Assembly (NCBI RefSeq): GCF_014879975.1
Contig: NZ_CP062500.1
Coordinates: 2,108,001-2,172,000, forward strand
Direction of reading: 5' to 3'
Length of the DNA stretch: 64,000 nucleotides
Source: Vibrio bathopelagicus
Lineage (GTDB): Bacteria; Pseudomonadota; Gammaproteobacteria; Enterobacterales; Vibrionaceae
In this document: piece by piece, positions 62,820 through 64,000 of the stretch
How positions within the stretch are numbered: position 1 is the stretch's first letter
Layout: each line of letters starts with the position of its first letter
Notes under the pieces: model-generated
The model's database searches: none
What the model was told of the DNA's origin: nothing
What the model saw: the letters and a program-made list of their open reading frames with translations, nothing else
Position numbers and translations under genes: made by a program

Positions 62820-64000
62820 ATGCCTACTATATTAGCCAACAATCTCTCATTCCAACTCGATACTGGTGAGTGGTTATTCAAAGACATCACCTTGAGTTTG
62901 AGCAGTCGCCTGACAGGCTTAGTCGGAAGAAATGGGGCTGGAAAGTCATTACTACTTTCGTTACTGGTCGGGAAAACACAACCCACATCAGGCAGTGTTT
63001 CCAAACAAGGCTCGATCGGCTTTTACTCCCAGTTACCTTCAGAGCTCTTGGATAGCGCAATCAGCATTGCTGACTTCTTGGGGATCACCGAAAAGTTAGA
63101 CGCATTACACGCCATAGAACAAGGAAGCTGTGAACTTCAGCACTTCAATATCGTTGGAGAGGATTGGGATTTACAAGCGAACACCAAGCAACTTTTAGCC
63201 ACATTGAAAATAACCAATGGGTTGACCACACCGTGCAATACATTGAGCGGTGGGCAACTCGCTCTTTTACAGCTTCATCGGTTATTCGCATCAAACTACG
63301 ACATACTGATTCTCGACGAACCTTCAAACCATTTGGATAGCGACGGACGTAATTGGTTACTAGAGCAGTGCCAGTTGTTTGAAGGCAAAGTGCTTATCGT
63401 CAGTCACGATCGAAACTTATTGAGACACATGGAAGGGATCTATCACCTCAACAGTTTAGGTATGCGTTTCTACAAAGAGAATTACGATGATTACTTCACG
63501 CAAATGTCGAGTCAAAGTGAAGCACTGGATAAGCAGATAGCGCATCATCAATCGGAAAAGAAACGACTCGAGCGCCAAGCTCAGACTAACAAGGAAAAAG
63601 CACAACAACGTGAGTCTCAAGGTAACCGACTCCGAAAATCGGGTAGCCAACCCAAGATATTATTGGATGCCATGAAAGACAAAGCCGGACGAACGCAGGG
63701 AGCATCAGCCACTAACCAAAATAACTTAAAGGAGCAAAACCAAAATAAACTCCAGTCTCTTAAAGAACAACATGAGCAACTGAAACCGCAGGCCTTGTAT
63801 CTACAGCAGAGTAATAGCAAGAAAAAGAACGTGCTATTAACTATTGAAGAATGTCGCCTAAGTTTTGGTTCTGGTGCTCCTATTAGCTTCTCTCTCTCAC
63901 AAGGGGAACGATGCTATCTAACCGGGGCTAATGGGTGCGGAAAATCGACACTGTTAAAAGCCATTCATGGCCAACACTCGAACTATATCGGCTCCATTAA
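62820..64000 (+). CDS. ABC-F family ATPase, 3' end beyond the window
   Basis: The first 393 residues of a soluble tandem-ABC protein; GGGAGG lies six bases before ATG. Cassette 1: GRNGAGKS, TLSGGQ, LILDEPSNHLD. A long basic coiled-coil linker (residues 225-320, rich in Gln and Lys) follows, and cassette 2 begins with GANGCGKST near the edge. The linker is longer than in housekeeping EttA, fitting a Uup/Msr-like or other ribosome-active class. Preceded by a leader peptide and two hairpins. Confidence 0.87.
   Translation, partial: MPTILANNLSFQLDTGEWLFKDITLSLSSRLTGLVGRNGAGKSLLLSLLVGKTQPTSGSVSKQGSIGFYSQLPSELLDSAISIADFLGITEKLDALHAIEQGSCELQHFNIVGEDWDLQANTKQLLATLKITNGLTTPCNTLSGGQLALLQLHRLFASNYDILILDEPSNHLDSDGRNWLLEQCQLFEGKVLIVSHDRNLLRHMEGIYHLNSLGMRFYKENYDDYFTQMSSQSEALDKQIAHHQSEKKRLERQAQTNKEKAQQRESQGNRLRKSGSQPKILLDAMKDKAGRTQGASATNQNNLKEQNQNKLQSLKEQHEQLKPQALYLQQSNSKKKNVLLTIEECRLSFGSGAPISFSLSQGERCYLTGANGCGKSTLLKAIHGQHSNYIGSI

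Overview
The window is a piece of a Vibrio chromosome, most likely from the Splendidus group. The evidence is protein-level: RelV, CqsA/CqsS, LrgAB, a long-form cytidine deaminase, DUF2058 and VC0807-family proteins. The gene order sbcB, lrgA, lrgB, cdd, purT, tpm, relV, ihfA also matches, as I remember it, the V. cholerae chromosome I block around VC1222-VC1234. Base composition looks like the mid-40s % GC, judged by eye and not computed. No rRNA, tRNA or CRISPR array was seen.

Layout. 1-7 kb: a cystine/dicarboxylate-type symporter, an aldo/keto reductase plus GlcG/HbpS pair with a divergent LysR regulator, a YdcF-like membrane protein, and a full-length aerolysin-family toxin. 7-14 kb: a zinc-ribbon microprotein followed by a candidate structured RNA, DUF2058, a secreted sphingomyelinase with a lipase-foldase-like partner, an AraC regulator, DUF2804 and a sterol-desaturase-family protein. 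14-18.3 kb: a four-gene alternative chaperone-usher fimbrial operon (DUF4402 pilin, minor subunit, chaperone, TcfC-type usher), followed by a long AT-rich gap. 19-29.5 kb: the conserved core block, interrupted by a sulfite-dehydrogenase operon with three c-type cytochromes and a heptanucleotide tandem repeat. 30-37.7 kb: accessory genes (SDR with XRE regulator, EamA exporter with MocR regulator) and then the complete CAI-1 quorum-sensing pair cqsA/cqsS. 38-42.4 kb: an ABC-F ATPase with a leader peptide, a TauD-like dioxygenase and an intact IS3-family element. 42.5-56 kb: an MBL-fold protein, LysR, ACT protein, chemoreceptor, WYL regulator, VOC protein, a DUF1826 gene behind a Zur-like palindrome, YceI, an Old Yellow Enzyme homologue, an HU paralogue with a small lysine-rich partner, VirK, a Crp-family regulator and a decayed ISL3 element. 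56-64 kb: speB/speA (agmatine route to putrescine), a methyltransferase, coniferyl aldehyde dehydrogenase with its TetR regulator, and a second ABC-F gene cut by the window end.

How the genes fit together. Two secreted membrane-damaging proteins (aerolysin-like and sphingomyelinase), a fimbria and the CAI-1 system point to a host- or surface-associated marine bacterium. The least explained signals are regulatory. Both ABC-F genes carry short leader reading frames with good ribosome-binding sites and mutually exclusive or SD-sequestering hairpins, the architecture expected of ribosome-sensing attenuation. A three-way-junction RNA candidate lies before a strong terminator near 7.5 kb. The aerolysin homologue lacks the dibasic activation site of its relatives. 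These are the places where something undescribed is most likely.
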